A DNA stretch of 64,000 nucleotides from assembly GCA_035468985.1 (NCBI GenBank), contig DATISF010000058.1, positions 47,941 through 111,940 on the forward strand. Reading direction: 5' to 3'. Source of the stretch: DASVHS01 sp035468985 (GTDB lineage Bacteria; Acidobacteriota; Thermoanaerobaculia; Gp7-AA8). Positions within the stretch are counted from its first letter, which is position 1. Each line of letters opens with the position of its first letter. The translations under genes were made by a program, and so were the position numbers. This document shows, in pieces, positions 25,586 through 34,454 of the stretch. The notes beneath the pieces were generated by a model. The model did no database searches, was not told the origin of the DNA, and saw only the letters and a program-made list of their open reading frames with translations.

Positions 25586-26620
25586 TTACGTTTCTCGGAC
25601 CGAAACCGGGCCGTGCTCCGCCACCACATCTACAAACAGCTCGCGCGGATCGGGCACCGGACTCTCCTCTGCAAACTTCACGGCCTCGGCGACCTGTTCG
25701 CTGGCCGACTCCTCCATCTTCTTCAGATCCTCTTCGGGGATCCCCAGACGATTCTGCAGGATGGCAATCGGGTCGCGATGCTTGTGCTGCTCGACCTCAT
25801 CCTTCGAACGATACGGCTGCAGGATGTCCGCCGCGCCGTGGCCCGAGAATCGGTAGGTCACGGCCTCGATGCAGTACGGTTTCCCGCTCTCGCGAACCTG
25901 GCGCACCACGCGATCGGCCAACCCGCGCACGGCGAAGACATCCTGCCCGTCGACCTTCTCCGCCTGGATGTTGTACGCGTTGACGCGCGCGGAGAGGTCG
26001 GTCAGCGCCGAGTGCCGCTCCACCGACGTCCCCATCGCGTAGCCGTTGTTCTCGATGATGAAGACAATCGGGCATTTCCCCTCTTTGCCCCACAGCCCGG
26101 CCATGTTCATCGCCTCATGGAACGAGCCGATGTTCATCGCGCCATCGCCGAAGTAACAGAGAACGACGCCATCCTTCTTCTGATACCGCAGCGCGTAAGC
26201 GGCACCCACCGCCAGGGTCAGATGTCCGCCGACGATTCCATACCCGCCGTACAGGCCGTGCTCGACGTCGAACAGATGCATCGAGCCGCCCTTCCCCTTC
26301 GAAAGGCCCGTGGCTTTGCCGAACAATTCCGCCATGACCCTCTTCGCGTCGGCGCCGAGTGCGAGGGCGTGGGCGTGGTCGCGATAACCGCAGAAGACGA
26401 GATCGCCTTTCTGGATGGCCGAGATCATGCCGCTGGCCACGGCCTCCTGGCCGATGTAGACGTGCAGATAGCCGCCGATCTTGCCGCGCCGGAACTCCCG
26501 CTCGGTGGCCTCCTCGAACCGGCGAATGAAGACCATCTGCCGGAGGATGTCGATCCACTCCGGAGCGACGTTCGCGTCCGCTACGGCAGCGGAACTCTGC
26601 TGTTGCTTGGGCTTGGGCAT
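25586..26620 (-). CDS. 2-oxoacid dehydrogenase E1 alpha subunit
   Basis: The 344-residue alpha subunit has the thiamine-diphosphate motif starting GDGAMNIGSFHEAMN and ending in ENNGYAMGT, the early RRFEEATER segment, and the phosphorylation-loop-like region YRFSGHGAADILQPYRS. It decarboxylates the 2-oxoacid and acylates the lipoyl group of E2. ATG 26620 (MPKPKQQQ) is preferred. ATG 26641 would add seven residues. It is the first gene of the E1alpha-E1beta-E2 operon. Confidence 0.94.
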   Translation of the reverse strand: MPKPKQQQSSAAVADANVAPEWIDILRQMVFIRRFEEATEREFRRGKIGGYLHVYIGQEAVASGMISAIQKGDLVFCGYRDHAHALALGADAKRVMAELFGKATGLSKGKGGSMHLFDVEHGLYGGYGIVGGHLTLAVGAAYALRYQKKDGVVLCYFGDGAMNIGSFHEAMNMAGLWGKEGKCPIVFIIENNGYAMGTSVERHSALTDLSARVNAYNIQAEKVDGQDVFAVRGLADRVVRQVRESGKPYCIEAVTYRFSGHGAADILQPYRSKDEVEQHKHRDPIAILQNRLGIPEEDLKKMEESASEQVAEAVKFAEESPVPDPRELFVDVVAEHGPVSVRET

Positions 26621-26657
26621 TTTCCGTCCACGGTGCTGCACACCGTGGGCCGGGATT

Positions 26658-27968
26658 TTACACGCTGTCCTCGGTCCTCGGTTCGGGGGTATCGGTTCGG
26701 TCGAGGTTCGTGTCTCTGAGAACGAACGTCAGAGCGAAGACGGCCAGGACGGCCCCGTTGATCGCCAGGGCGATCGAGATCGACCACCGTTGCGCGACAT
26801 AGCCGGCAATCAGGTTCCCGAGGGGCATGCCTCCGCGGAAGGCGAGCATGAAGATCGACATGACCCGGCCGCGCATGGCATCGGTCGTCGTCAGCTGGAC
26901 GAGCGAGCTGTAGAGCGAGATGACGCCCACGATGCACGCGCCGGCGAAGAAGGAGATCACGAGGCTGAGCGACAGCGATCGCGACGCCGCGAACCCCACC
27001 ATCAGGCACGCGAAGGCGAGCTGCATGTTGAGAGCGATGCGTCCCTTCCTGGCCAGATGCGCGCTGGAGGCCACGAACAGCGCTCCGGCCACCGAGCCGA
27101 AGCCGTACATGGCCATCATCCAGGCATAGCCCGTCGCGTTCAGCTTGAAGATCTCGCGCGCCACGACCGGCAGGAACGTCACGATCGGCATGCCGAGGAA
27201 CGTGCCGGCAAACGCCAGCGCGGTGAGGAGAAGGAGCGTGCGCCGCGATGTCACGAACCGGAAGCCGGCCGCCATCTCATCGAAGATTCCGCTCTTCACT
27301 TCCGATGACACGATCGGCGGCGTGCGGATCATCAACAAGGCGATGATCACCGCGACGAAGGAAAGGCCGTTCATGGCGAAGCAGATCGCCGCTCCCCACG
27401 CGGCCATGGCGATGCCGGCCAGGATCGGCCCGATGACCCGGGCCAGGTTGAACTGCATCGAGTTCATGGCGATGGCGTTCGAGACGTCCTCGCGCTTGAC
27501 GAGCAGCGGCAGCAGCGAGATGTAGGCCGGCCCGCTGAACGACTGTGCGCTGCCCGTGAGGAACGACAGAAGGAAGATGTGCCACACCTTCACCGAACCC
27601 GACCAGATCAGCACCGCCAGGATGAACGCGAACGTCATCTGCAGGTACTGCGACAGCAGCATGATCTTGCGGCGTTCCACGCGATCGGCGACCACGCCGC
27701 CGAACAGGGAGAAGAGCAGCATCGGCCCGGTGGCGAGAAATCCGTCGACCCCGAGCAGGAACGCGGAGTTGGTCATGCTGAGCACGACCCAGCCCTGCGC
27801 CACGGTCTGCATCCACGTGCCGACCGTCGATGTGAACGCGCCGATCCACAGCAGCCGGAAATCGCGGTAGTGAAGCGCGCTGAATGTACGCGCGAACGCG
27901 CCGCGCGGTTCAGGCATCGCCTGCGCCGTCGACTCGAGACTCTCTTCCTGGGGAAGTGATCCGCTCAT
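26658..27968 (-). CDS. MFS transporter, DHA3/enterobactin-exporter-like
   Basis: The 436-residue protein has about 12 membrane helices. It carries the MFS_3 features LHYRDFRLLWIGAFTSTVGTWMQ at the N-terminus and the loop motif GGVVADRVERRK between helices 2 and 3. Such proteins export drugs or siderophores. ATG 27968 overlaps the ruvC stop by 4 bases. The last residues (TPEPRTEDSV) come from a repeat-like sequence (CCTCGGTCCTCGG) at the gene end. Confidence 0.9.
   Translation of the reverse strand: MSGSLPQEESLESTAQAMPEPRGAFARTFSALHYRDFRLLWIGAFTSTVGTWMQTVAQGWVVLSMTNSAFLLGVDGFLATGPMLLFSLFGGVVADRVERRKIMLLSQYLQMTFAFILAVLIWSGSVKVWHIFLLSFLTGSAQSFSGPAYISLLPLLVKREDVSNAIAMNSMQFNLARVIGPILAGIAMAAWGAAICFAMNGLSFVAVIIALLMIRTPPIVSSEVKSGIFDEMAAGFRFVTSRRTLLLLTALAFAGTFLGMPIVTFLPVVAREIFKLNATGYAWMMAMYGFGSVAGALFVASSAHLARKGRIALNMQLAFACLMVGFAASRSLSLSLVISFFAGACIVGVISLYSSLVQLTTTDAMRGRVMSIFMLAFRGGMPLGNLIAGYVAQRWSISIALAINGAVLAVFALTFVLRDTNLDRTDTPEPRTEDSV
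26661..26692. repeat. Short heptamer repeat at the 3' end of the MFS gene
   Basis: TCCTCGG units (TGTCCTCGGTCCTCGG followed by TTCGGGGG) lie across the last codons and stop of the MFS gene. This is the same unit type as at 55821. Confidence 0.6.
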
Positions 27969-28465
27969 GCGCGGATTTTCAGCCTCGCGTTCGTCCCCGC
28001 GGTATGCGCGTGGCAGATGGCGATGGCCAGTGCGTCGGATGCGTCGACACCCATCTTCAGAGCCGCGCAACCGGGAAGAAGCAGCCGGACCATTTTCGCT
28101 ACCTGTTCCTTCTCCGCCCCGCCATAACCGACGACGGCGCTCTTCACGGTCCGCGGTGAGTATTCGTATACCGTGAGGCGCGCTTCCTGCGCAGCGAGCA
28201 GGATCACACCGCGAGCGTGAGCGAGCTGGATGAGGCTCCTGGCGTTCTGTCCCGCGAACGGCGCCTCCACGGCAACGGCGTCGGGCATCGTCCGCCGGAT
28301 GATCGCCGCAATCGTCTCGTGGATGACCGCCAGACGCTCCGGCAGCTCGGCGCCGCGCCGCGTCCCGACCGATCCCTGCTCGATGAGGAGCAACCGACCG
28401 CGGTCATCGTCGATCACGCCGAAGCCCGTGGTGATCGACCCCGGATCGATTCCCAAGATGCGCAT
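27965..28465 (-). CDS. ruvC: Holliday junction resolvase RuvC
   Basis: The 166-residue endonuclease resolves Holliday junctions in complex with RuvAB. The catalytic acidic residues are visible in LGIDPGS (Asp), VAVEAPFAGQN (Glu) and the C-terminal DASDALAIAICHAH (Asp). NARSLIQLAHARG is a family segment. The length is normal (E. coli 173). ATG 28465 begins the conserved MRILGIDPGS. The gene lies 16 bases after trmB and overlaps the MFS start by 4. ruvA and ruvB are not in the window. Confidence 0.96.
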   Translation of the reverse strand: MRILGIDPGSITTGFGVIDDDRGRLLLIEQGSVGTRRGAELPERLAVIHETIAAIIRRTMPDAVAVEAPFAGQNARSLIQLAHARGVILLAAQEARLTVYEYSPRTVKSAVVGYGGAEKEQVAKMVRLLLPGCAALKMGVDASDALAIAICHAHTAGTNARLKIRA

Positions 28466-28481
28466 GGCTAAGTGTAGCGCC

Positions 28482-29063
28482 TCAATTCTTCGAAAACCGC
28501 ACCTCATAAATCTCCCGCCCCTCGGCCCGATACTTCGCCTCGTAGTTCGTGCGGGGCGGATCGTCCGGCCCCGGAATCCGCGTTTCGGAGCGGAAGAACT
28601 CCGCGATCAGCGGCGCGGCAGCTTCGAAGTACTCACGATGGTCGGTCACGTAAATGCCCGAGCCGTCGTCGACGAGCACACGCCGCATCTCGGCCAGCGC
28701 TTCGGGACGCATGATTCTGCGCTTCTGCTCCCGCTTGCGCGGCCACGGATCGGGAAAATAGATGTGAATCTGCGAGACCGAGGCATCGGCGAACATCTTC
28801 TGCATGACCAGAAACGCGTCGTGATTGATCAGCCGCACGTTGGTGAGGTTGTGTTTCGCCACGCGCTCGCGGATCACCCGGTAGTAGTGCAGCGACTTCT
28901 CGATGCCGACGAAGTTGCGATCGGGCCTCTCGATCGCGGAACCGATGAGGAAACGACCTTTCCCCGAGCCGATCTCGACGATGACGGGGCTGGCATTGCC
29001 GAAGAGCTCTGTGAAGTCGAGCGGGACAAATCCCGTCTCGCGGGGATTGATGGCGAAGTTCAT
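28482..29063 (-). CDS. trmB: tRNA (guanine-N7-)-methyltransferase TrmB
   Basis: The 193-residue SAM-dependent enzyme makes m7G46 in tRNA. Diagnostic are the SAM motif VIVEIGSGKGRFL and IHIYFPDPWPRKREQKRR, and TNYEAKYRAEGREIYE at the C-terminus. ATG 29063 overlaps the stop of rsgA by 4 bases (ATGA). The family often runs 200-240 residues, so this is a compact member lacking the usual N-terminal extension. Confidence 0.95.
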   Translation of the reverse strand: MNFAINPRETGFVPLDFTELFGNASPVIVEIGSGKGRFLIGSAIERPDRNFVGIEKSLHYYRVIRERVAKHNLTNVRLINHDAFLVMQKMFADASVSQIHIYFPDPWPRKREQKRRIMRPEALAEMRRVLVDDGSGIYVTDHREYFEAAAPLIAEFFRSETRIPGPDDPPRTNYEAKYRAEGREIYEVRFSKN

Positions 29064-29971
29064 GTCTCGAGATCTTCGTAGAGTCGAAGGTATGTGTCGT
29101 AGCGTGCGCGGTTGATCTCGCCGCTCTCGACGCGCGCCTTCACTTCGCACTGCGGCTCGTGCACGTGCGAGCAGTCGTTGAAGCGGCATCCCTGCGCGGC
29201 CTCCTCGAATTCGGGAAAGTAGTCGCGCAGCGACTGGCGGTCGAGGTCCCAGAGCCCGAACTCGCGAATGCCGGGCGTGTCGATGACGTAAGTGTCATCG
29301 CCGAGGTCGAAGAGCGTCGAGGCGGTGGTGGTGTGGCGGCCGGTTCCCCCCTTGTGCACCTCACGCGTGCGCAGCTGCAGGCGCGTGTCGAGGGCATTCA
29401 GGATCGACGACTTGCCGACGCCGCTGTGGCCGACGAGTGCCGCCGTCTTTCCGCGCAGCTCGTCGCGAAGAAGGTCGAGACCTTCGCCTGTTTTCGTCGA
29501 ACAGGCGATCACCGGAACACCGAGATCGCGGTACGTCGCCAGGCGCGCCATGTCGACGTCTCGCTGCGCCGCGTCGAGCAGGTCGATCTTGTTCACGCAG
29601 ATCACCGGCTGCGCCTCACCGCGCTGGATGGCGATGAGAAAGCGGTCGATGAGCCGCGGCCGCAGCGGAGGTGCCTTCACCGAGACGACGGCCACGACCA
29701 CATCGATGTTCGCGGCGATGAGCCGCTGCATGTGCCGGTGCAGAGGATCGGGACGCGCGAGCACGCTCCGCCGCGGCAGAATCTCGGTCATCTTCCAGAG
29801 GCCGCCTTCCTCGGCAACCACAACGCGATCGCCGACGGCAAGCGTGCTCTTCTGCCGGACGGCAATCTCCTGCGGAACGGTGCAGTCGATCTCCCTCCCG
29901 TCGCGGAAGACGCGGCAGCGGCCGCTGGCCACCGAGATCACGATTGCGGCATCGTTCCGGCTCAATCGCAC
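29060..29971 (-). CDS. rsgA: Ribosome small subunit-dependent GTPase RsgA
   Basis: RsgA is a circularly permuted GTPase that checks 30S subunit maturation. In order the 303-residue protein has an OB-fold (VASGRCRVFRDGREI...), G4 (NKIDLLD), G5, G1 (GHSGVGKSSILNAL), G3 (DTPGIREFG) and a C-terminal zinc-binding region (CRFNDCSHVHEPQCEV). It starts at GTG 29971. It heads the rsgA-trmB-ruvC-MFS operon. Confidence 0.96.
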   Translation of the reverse strand: MRLSRNDAAIVISVASGRCRVFRDGREIDCTVPQEIAVRQKSTLAVGDRVVVAEEGGLWKMTEILPRRSVLARPDPLHRHMQRLIAANIDVVVAVVSVKAPPLRPRLIDRFLIAIQRGEAQPVICVNKIDLLDAAQRDVDMARLATYRDLGVPVIACSTKTGEGLDLLRDELRGKTAALVGHSGVGKSSILNALDTRLQLRTREVHKGGTGRHTTTASTLFDLGDDTYVIDTPGIREFGLWDLDRQSLRDYFPEFEEAAQGCRFNDCSHVHEPQCEVKARVESGEINRARYDTYLRLYEDLET

Positions 29972-30032
29972 CGAGAATAGCCGATGTAGACGCCCGGTTC
30001 CGCGCGCGCGCGCCGGTGTGTCAACCTCTGCT

Positions 30033-33000
30033 TCAGATCGGGACGCCGGGTTGGCGGGTGGGTGCGGGCGACTTGCGGCGAAGCGAGGCCTCGAATTCCA
30101 CCGCGCCGACCGGCCGGCTGTACAGGAAGCCCTGCATCTCCGCGCACTCCTCTTTCTGCAGGAACCCGAGCTGGGCCTCGGTCTCCACGCCTTCGGCGAC
30201 GACGCGAAGCTTCAGCGCGCGGGCCATCGAGACGACGGCGGTGATGATGGCCTGGTCGTTGATGTCGGCGGAGAGATCGCGGACGAACTCCTGATCGATC
30301 TTCAGCGTGTCGATCGGGAAGCGCTTCAGGTAGCTGAGCGACGAGTAGCCGGTCCCGAAGTCGTCGATGGAGATGCGCACGCCCATCGATTTGAGCGCCA
30401 TCATCGTCGCCAGCGACACTTCCGCGTTGGCCATGACGGTCGACTCGGTGATCTCCAGCTCGAGGCAGTTGCCGGGGAATTGCGTCTCCTCGAGCACGCG
30501 CGCCACGCGCGATGCGAGGTCGCGCTGCTGAAACTGCCGTGGCGAGAGGTTGATCGCCAGACGCAGTCTGCCGAATCCTCCGTCGTGCCATAGCTTCATC
30601 TGGGAACAACCCGTGCGGAGGACCCACTCGCCGATGGTGATGATCAGATCCGACTCCTCCGCGGCCGGGATGAAGCTCTCCGGCGGGAGCATTCCGCGTG
30701 TCGGATCGTTCCAGCGGACCAGCGCCTCGGCACCGACGACCGTGCCGCTGGCAATCTCGACGATCGGCTGGTAGTGCAGGATCAGCTCGTTCCGCTCGAT
30801 GGCTTGCGACAGCCGGCGCTCGAGAATGAGGCGGTCGTCGAGCGGCGGAGTCGTCGCGTACTGGTAGTTGTTGCGGCCGAGCTGCTTGGCGCGGTACATC
30901 GCGCGATCGGCGTTCTTCAGCAGCGTCTCGGCGTCGAATCCATCCCCGGGGAAGATGGCGATGCCGAGGCTGGTGGTGACGTTGAGCTCGTGACCGTCGA
31001 CGAGGACCGGCTTGGCGATCGTGTCGAGAATCTTCCGCGCGACCGTTGCCGCGCTGCGCCCGTCGGTGACGTCGGAAAGCAGCACGGTGAACTCATCGCC
31101 TCCCATGCGCGCCACGGTGTCCTCGGCGCGGACCGAGCCGACGAGGCGGAGGGCCACGGCCTGCAGGAGACGGTCGCCGACGTTGTGGCCGAGCGAGTCA
31201 TTGACGTTCTTGAAGTCGTCGATGTCGAGGAACATGATGGCCACGCCGCGCGTCGAGCGGCGGGCATGGGCGAGGGCCATGCTGATGCGATCGCGGAACA
31301 GCAGCCGGTTCGGCAGGCCGGTCAGCAGATCGTGATAGGCCTGGTATTCGATCTCCTCCTGGCGCGTCTTGCGGTCGGTGATATCGATGATCGTTCCCTG
31401 GATGACGCCTTCTTCGCTCCCCGAGAGCATGGTCATGTTCTCGAGGACCCACACCGCGGATCCGTCGCACCGCCGCAGGCGCAGCTCATGGTTGGTGAGG
31501 GCCCGCAGTTCGCGCAACTGGGCGATCATCCGGTCGCGGTCGGCGCGATCGAAGTAGAGCGAGTGCGCGTCGAGCGCCATCATTTCCTGCCGCGACTCGC
31601 ATCCGAAGATGCGGGCGCAGGCATCGTTGCAGTCGAGAATGCGGCCGTGGACGTCGCTGCGGTATACGCCGGCGAGATTGCGCTCGAACAGAAGGCGATA
31701 TCGCGCTTCGCTCTCCCGCAGAAGCCGCTCGGCGGCGTGGCGCTCGGTGATGTCGCTGGCCATGACCAGGCGGCGTTTCCGCCCGCCGGAGATGAACTCG
31801 AACGACGAGACCTCGACGTTGATCAGCGTTCCGTCTTTCTTCTTGTGCCGGAAGATCGCCGGGCCGACACGCTCCGGCAGTTGCGGCAGAAGGGCCAGAA
31901 CCGACGGAACGTCTTCGTCCGGACGGATGTCGGTGATGTGCATGCCGAGGAATTCTTCGCGCGTGTAACCGTAGTGCCTCACCGCCTCATCGTTCACGGC
32001 GATGAATTTCAGCGTCTCGAAGTCGTAGACCCACATCGGCAGCGGATTCAGATCGAAGAGCGTGCGATAACGATGTTCGCTCTCCCGCACCGCTTCGTCG
32101 GCGCGCCGCCGTTCGGTGTAATCGGTTCCGACGTAGACCACGCCCATCGGTGCGCCGTCGCTGTCGCGGACGAACGACGACGAGGCCAGCACGTCGAGGC
32201 GCGATCCGTCCGCACGCCGCCACGCCGTCATCTGCTCGAGCACGCCGGTGCTCGTCAGAATCTTGCCGCTGCTGGCATTGGGATCGCCGTTGTCGAGGAG
32301 CTTCCGGATCGGCGCGCCCACGAGTTCCCCCTGCGTGTAGCCGAGCATCGCGCAGGCCGCGCGATTTGCGACGTGAATGCGCGCATCCATTCCCACCAGC
32401 AGCACGGCGCTCTTCATCGTCTCCAGCATCTGGCTCGCCGCGTACTCCGGCGTCAGATCGATCATGTGGTGCCGCGCGAGCGCACTACCGCCGACGATCG
32501 CAAACGCCACCACGGCCATATAGCCGATCGGATAGATCCCGAATCCGGCGGCCGGCAGGTAATCGATGAACGCCAGCATGCCGAGCACGCAGGCCTGCAT
32601 CAGGGCGTGCGCGCTCTCCTGCGCGGGACCGTGGCTTCGCCTCGATGCGCGCCAGAACAGAACGATCGGCGGCAGCATCAGCGTGGCGCACGAGCCGACG
32701 AGCACCGCGGTCAGCGGCGTCGCAATCGGGTAGTAGCCCCACGACCGGTATTGCACCCCGCCGACGAAGATGGGCATGGCCGCAGCGACGACCCCGGCCA
32801 GCGGCAGCACGACCCAGCTCAGCACCGCGATCCATCGCCGTTGAGGCCGAACGTTCCAAACCGTGAGATGCAGCGCCGTGGCCGCGATGAGACCGATCGG
32901 GATCGCCGACAAACGCGCCCAGGTGATCGCGATCTGCGCGGACCGCGCCGAGAACATGAACGCGAAACAGATCAACCACGCCGCTGCGGCCGCGGTACCC

Positions 33001-33152
33001 GCGGAGAAGGCAAGCGTCAGCGCGGACGTGCGGGCGCGGATGAGGATCGAAACGGCGATTGCCAGCACGACAACAGCGGCCAGACCGTTCGCAACCGACA
33101 GGCCCGTCACGACATAGTTGTTGCTGGTGACAAGTGCGCCGAAGCCCGACAC
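30033..33152 (-). CDS. Membrane PAS-PAS-PAS-GGDEF-EAL protein (cyclic-di-GMP turnover)
   Basis: From GTG 33152 (AAGGGG six bases upstream) the product is 1039 residues. About seven N-terminal membrane helices resemble a histidine-kinase-type 7TM sensor. Three PAS modules follow (starting near MKSAVLLVGMDARIH, RTLFDLNPLPMWVYD and YRLLFERNLAGVYRS), then a GGDEF domain with intact MGGDEF near residue 684, and an EAL domain with AEALVRW near 808 and IDDFGTGYSS. Both cyclase and phosphodiesterase signatures are intact, so the net activity cannot be predicted. It is a single-gene unit with no flagellar or chemotaxis genes beside it. Confidence 0.93.
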   Translation of the reverse strand: MSGFGALVTSNNYVVTGLSVANGLAAVVVLAIAVSILIRARTSALTLAFSAGTAAAAAWLICFAFMFSARSAQIAITWARLSAIPIGLIAATALHLTVWNVRPQRRWIAVLSWVVLPLAGVVAAAMPIFVGGVQYRSWGYYPIATPLTAVLVGSCATLMLPPIVLFWRASRRSHGPAQESAHALMQACVLGMLAFIDYLPAAGFGIYPIGYMAVVAFAIVGGSALARHHMIDLTPEYAASQMLETMKSAVLLVGMDARIHVANRAACAMLGYTQGELVGAPIRKLLDNGDPNASSGKILTSTGVLEQMTAWRRADGSRLDVLASSSFVRDSDGAPMGVVYVGTDYTERRRADEAVRESEHRYRTLFDLNPLPMWVYDFETLKFIAVNDEAVRHYGYTREEFLGMHITDIRPDEDVPSVLALLPQLPERVGPAIFRHKKKDGTLINVEVSSFEFISGGRKRRLVMASDITERHAAERLLRESEARYRLLFERNLAGVYRSDVHGRILDCNDACARIFGCESRQEMMALDAHSLYFDRADRDRMIAQLRELRALTNHELRLRRCDGSAVWVLENMTMLSGSEEGVIQGTIIDITDRKTRQEEIEYQAYHDLLTGLPNRLLFRDRISMALAHARRSTRGVAIMFLDIDDFKNVNDSLGHNVGDRLLQAVALRLVGSVRAEDTVARMGGDEFTVLLSDVTDGRSAATVARKILDTIAKPVLVDGHELNVTTSLGIAIFPGDGFDAETLLKNADRAMYRAKQLGRNNYQYATTPPLDDRLILERRLSQAIERNELILHYQPIVEIASGTVVGAEALVRWNDPTRGMLPPESFIPAAEESDLIITIGEWVLRTGCSQMKLWHDGGFGRLRLAINLSPRQFQQRDLASRVARVLEETQFPGNCLELEITESTVMANAEVSLATMMALKSMGVRISIDDFGTGYSSLSYLKRFPIDTLKIDQEFVRDLSADINDQAIITAVVSMARALKLRVVAEGVETEAQLGFLQKEECAEMQGFLYSRPVGAVEFEASLRRKSPAPTRQPGVPI

Positions 33153-33305
33153 GAGCGACCCCTTGGACGATCCGAGGTCATAGTAGCAAGTTCGGTTGCA
33201 AAAACGTCCGAAAAAGGGAACCTTCGAGCCTGGTTGGTCCCGATCTCCCGGAACCGCCCTGCTTGCAAGTCCTCCCCGCAGAAGGAATTGCGTGGCGGCC
33301 GCCAC

Positions 33306-34454
33306 TCACCAGCCGCGCGCCGGCCTCCACTCCCCCACCACCCTCCCGCCCTCCACCGCGTGGTAGCGGTCGTACATCGCCGCAGTCAGACAGGAGTGAT
33401 TCGGCACGATCCGCAGTTGCGACCCGACCGGCAGCGGCTCCGGCGACGAGATCTTTCCGTGCTCCTGCGACAAAGCGATCAGCTTCATGGGCAGCCGGCG
33501 AAGCGCAGGATCGCAGACGATTCCGTATCCGAAGCGCGGATCGACGTGGTCGGGGCCGAGGTCCTTCGACAGCGCCAGCGCGCCGGCATCAACGATGAGG
33601 GTCCGGCGCTCCGGATAGGAGCCGATGACTGTGGTGAGGACCGACACCGCAACATCTTCGATCCGGCACGATCCGATGGTCGCCTGAAACGCATCGTAGA
33701 AGACGTAATTGCCGGGCCGCACTTCGTCGCAATCGGTGAATCGATCGACGACCGAGGCGGTGGGAGTCGAGCCGACGCTGCGGATGACGTCGGGAGACGT
33801 CATCCCGAGCCGCGCAGACGGCGAAGGATCCCGGCCGACGAGATCCTTCGCTTCGCTCAGGATGACGTCGCGAAATCGCGTGACCGCACCAGTCTCCTGC
33901 TCGGCGATCGCGCGGATCTCCGCGGGATTTGTCGCATGGTACGAGTGACCGGCGTGCGTCAGCAGTCCGTGAAAGCGAAGGGACTTCGACCGCATCATCC
34001 GCCGCACGAGCTCGACGCTCTCCGGATCATCAGGATTGACGCCGGCGCGGTGATAGCCGCAATCGATCTTCAGAAACGCATCGAACGTGACGCCCGACGA
34101 CTCGATCGCGGCGAGCGCCTCGAGACTGTCGATGAGAACGTTCAGCCGCTCGATACGCTGAGCGATCCCGGCCGCGCGCTCCAGTTTTTCCGGCGCGATC
34201 GGCACGGCGTAGGTGATATCCCGAAATCCGGCAACGGCGAAGTGTTCTACCTCCGCTAGAGTCGATGCGGTGATCGGGCCGGCCGCGCCTCCGTGCTGCA
34301 TGCGTCCGATCTCGGCAACCTTGTGCGTCTTGACGTGCGGCCGGAAAATGACGGACGACGCGCGGGCCTTTTCGCGCATCCGATCGCAATTGCGCTCGAG
34401 GACCGGCCGCTCCACCAGAAATGCGGGCGTGGTGAGTTGAGAAAAATCATCCAT
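33306..34454 (-). CDS. D-threonine aldolase / DSD1-like PLP enzyme with an in-frame repeat insertion
   Basis: The 382-residue enzyme has an alanine-racemase-like barrel: FLVERPVLERNCDRM, then FRPHVKTHK with the PLP Lys, KIDCGYHRAGVNP, the SVGSTPTASV phosphate site and the C-terminal VPNHSCLTAAMYD, where His and Cys act as metal ligands. It probably cleaves D-threonine or related D-3-hydroxyamino acids. Between residues about 195 and 222 the chain carries VILSEAKDL...RLGMTSPDV, which is translated hairpin repeat. ATG 34454 overlaps the start region of dinB head to head by 18 bases. Confidence 0.88.
   Translation of the reverse strand: MDDFSQLTTPAFLVERPVLERNCDRMREKARASSVIFRPHVKTHKVAEIGRMQHGGAAGPITASTLAEVEHFAVAGFRDITYAVPIAPEKLERAAGIAQRIERLNVLIDSLEALAAIESSGVTFDAFLKIDCGYHRAGVNPDDPESVELVRRMMRSKSLRFHGLLTHAGHSYHATNPAEIRAIAEQETGAVTRFRDVILSEAKDLVGRDPSPSARLGMTSPDVIRSVGSTPTASVVDRFTDCDEVRPGNYVFYDAFQATIGSCRIEDVAVSVLTTVIGSYPERRTLIVDAGALALSKDLGPDHVDPRFGYGIVCDPALRRLPMKLIALSQEHGKISSPEPLPVGSQLRIVPNHSCLTAAMYDRYHAVEGGRVVGEWRPARGW
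33796..33869. repeat. 74-bp hairpin repeat inside the D-threonine-aldolase-like gene
   Basis: GACGTCATCCCGAGCCGCG on the left is inverted as CGCTCAGGATGACGTC on the right, with GAAGGATC/GATCCTTCG inside. It belongs to the same group as 42816-42884, 58702-58798 and 60499-60577. It is read through in frame. Confidence 0.9.

Noticed and set aside
25613..26719. 368-codon plus-strand frame over E1alpha
   Set aside because: Antisense shadow of a clear E1alpha gene. Composition is His/Arg/Asp-rich and no motif is found.
33153..33305. Possible riboswitch or attenuator upstream of the GGDEF/EAL gene
   Set aside because: There are small inverted repeats (GGTTCC/GGGACC), but I could not match a cyclic-di-GMP riboswitch consensus. 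The T-rich stretch is not followed by a clear terminator stem.
30774..34259. A 1161-codon open frame on the plus strand
   Set aside because: It is antisense to the GGDEF/EAL and aldolase genes, rich in Arg, Asp and His, with no domain. High GC makes long antisense frames.
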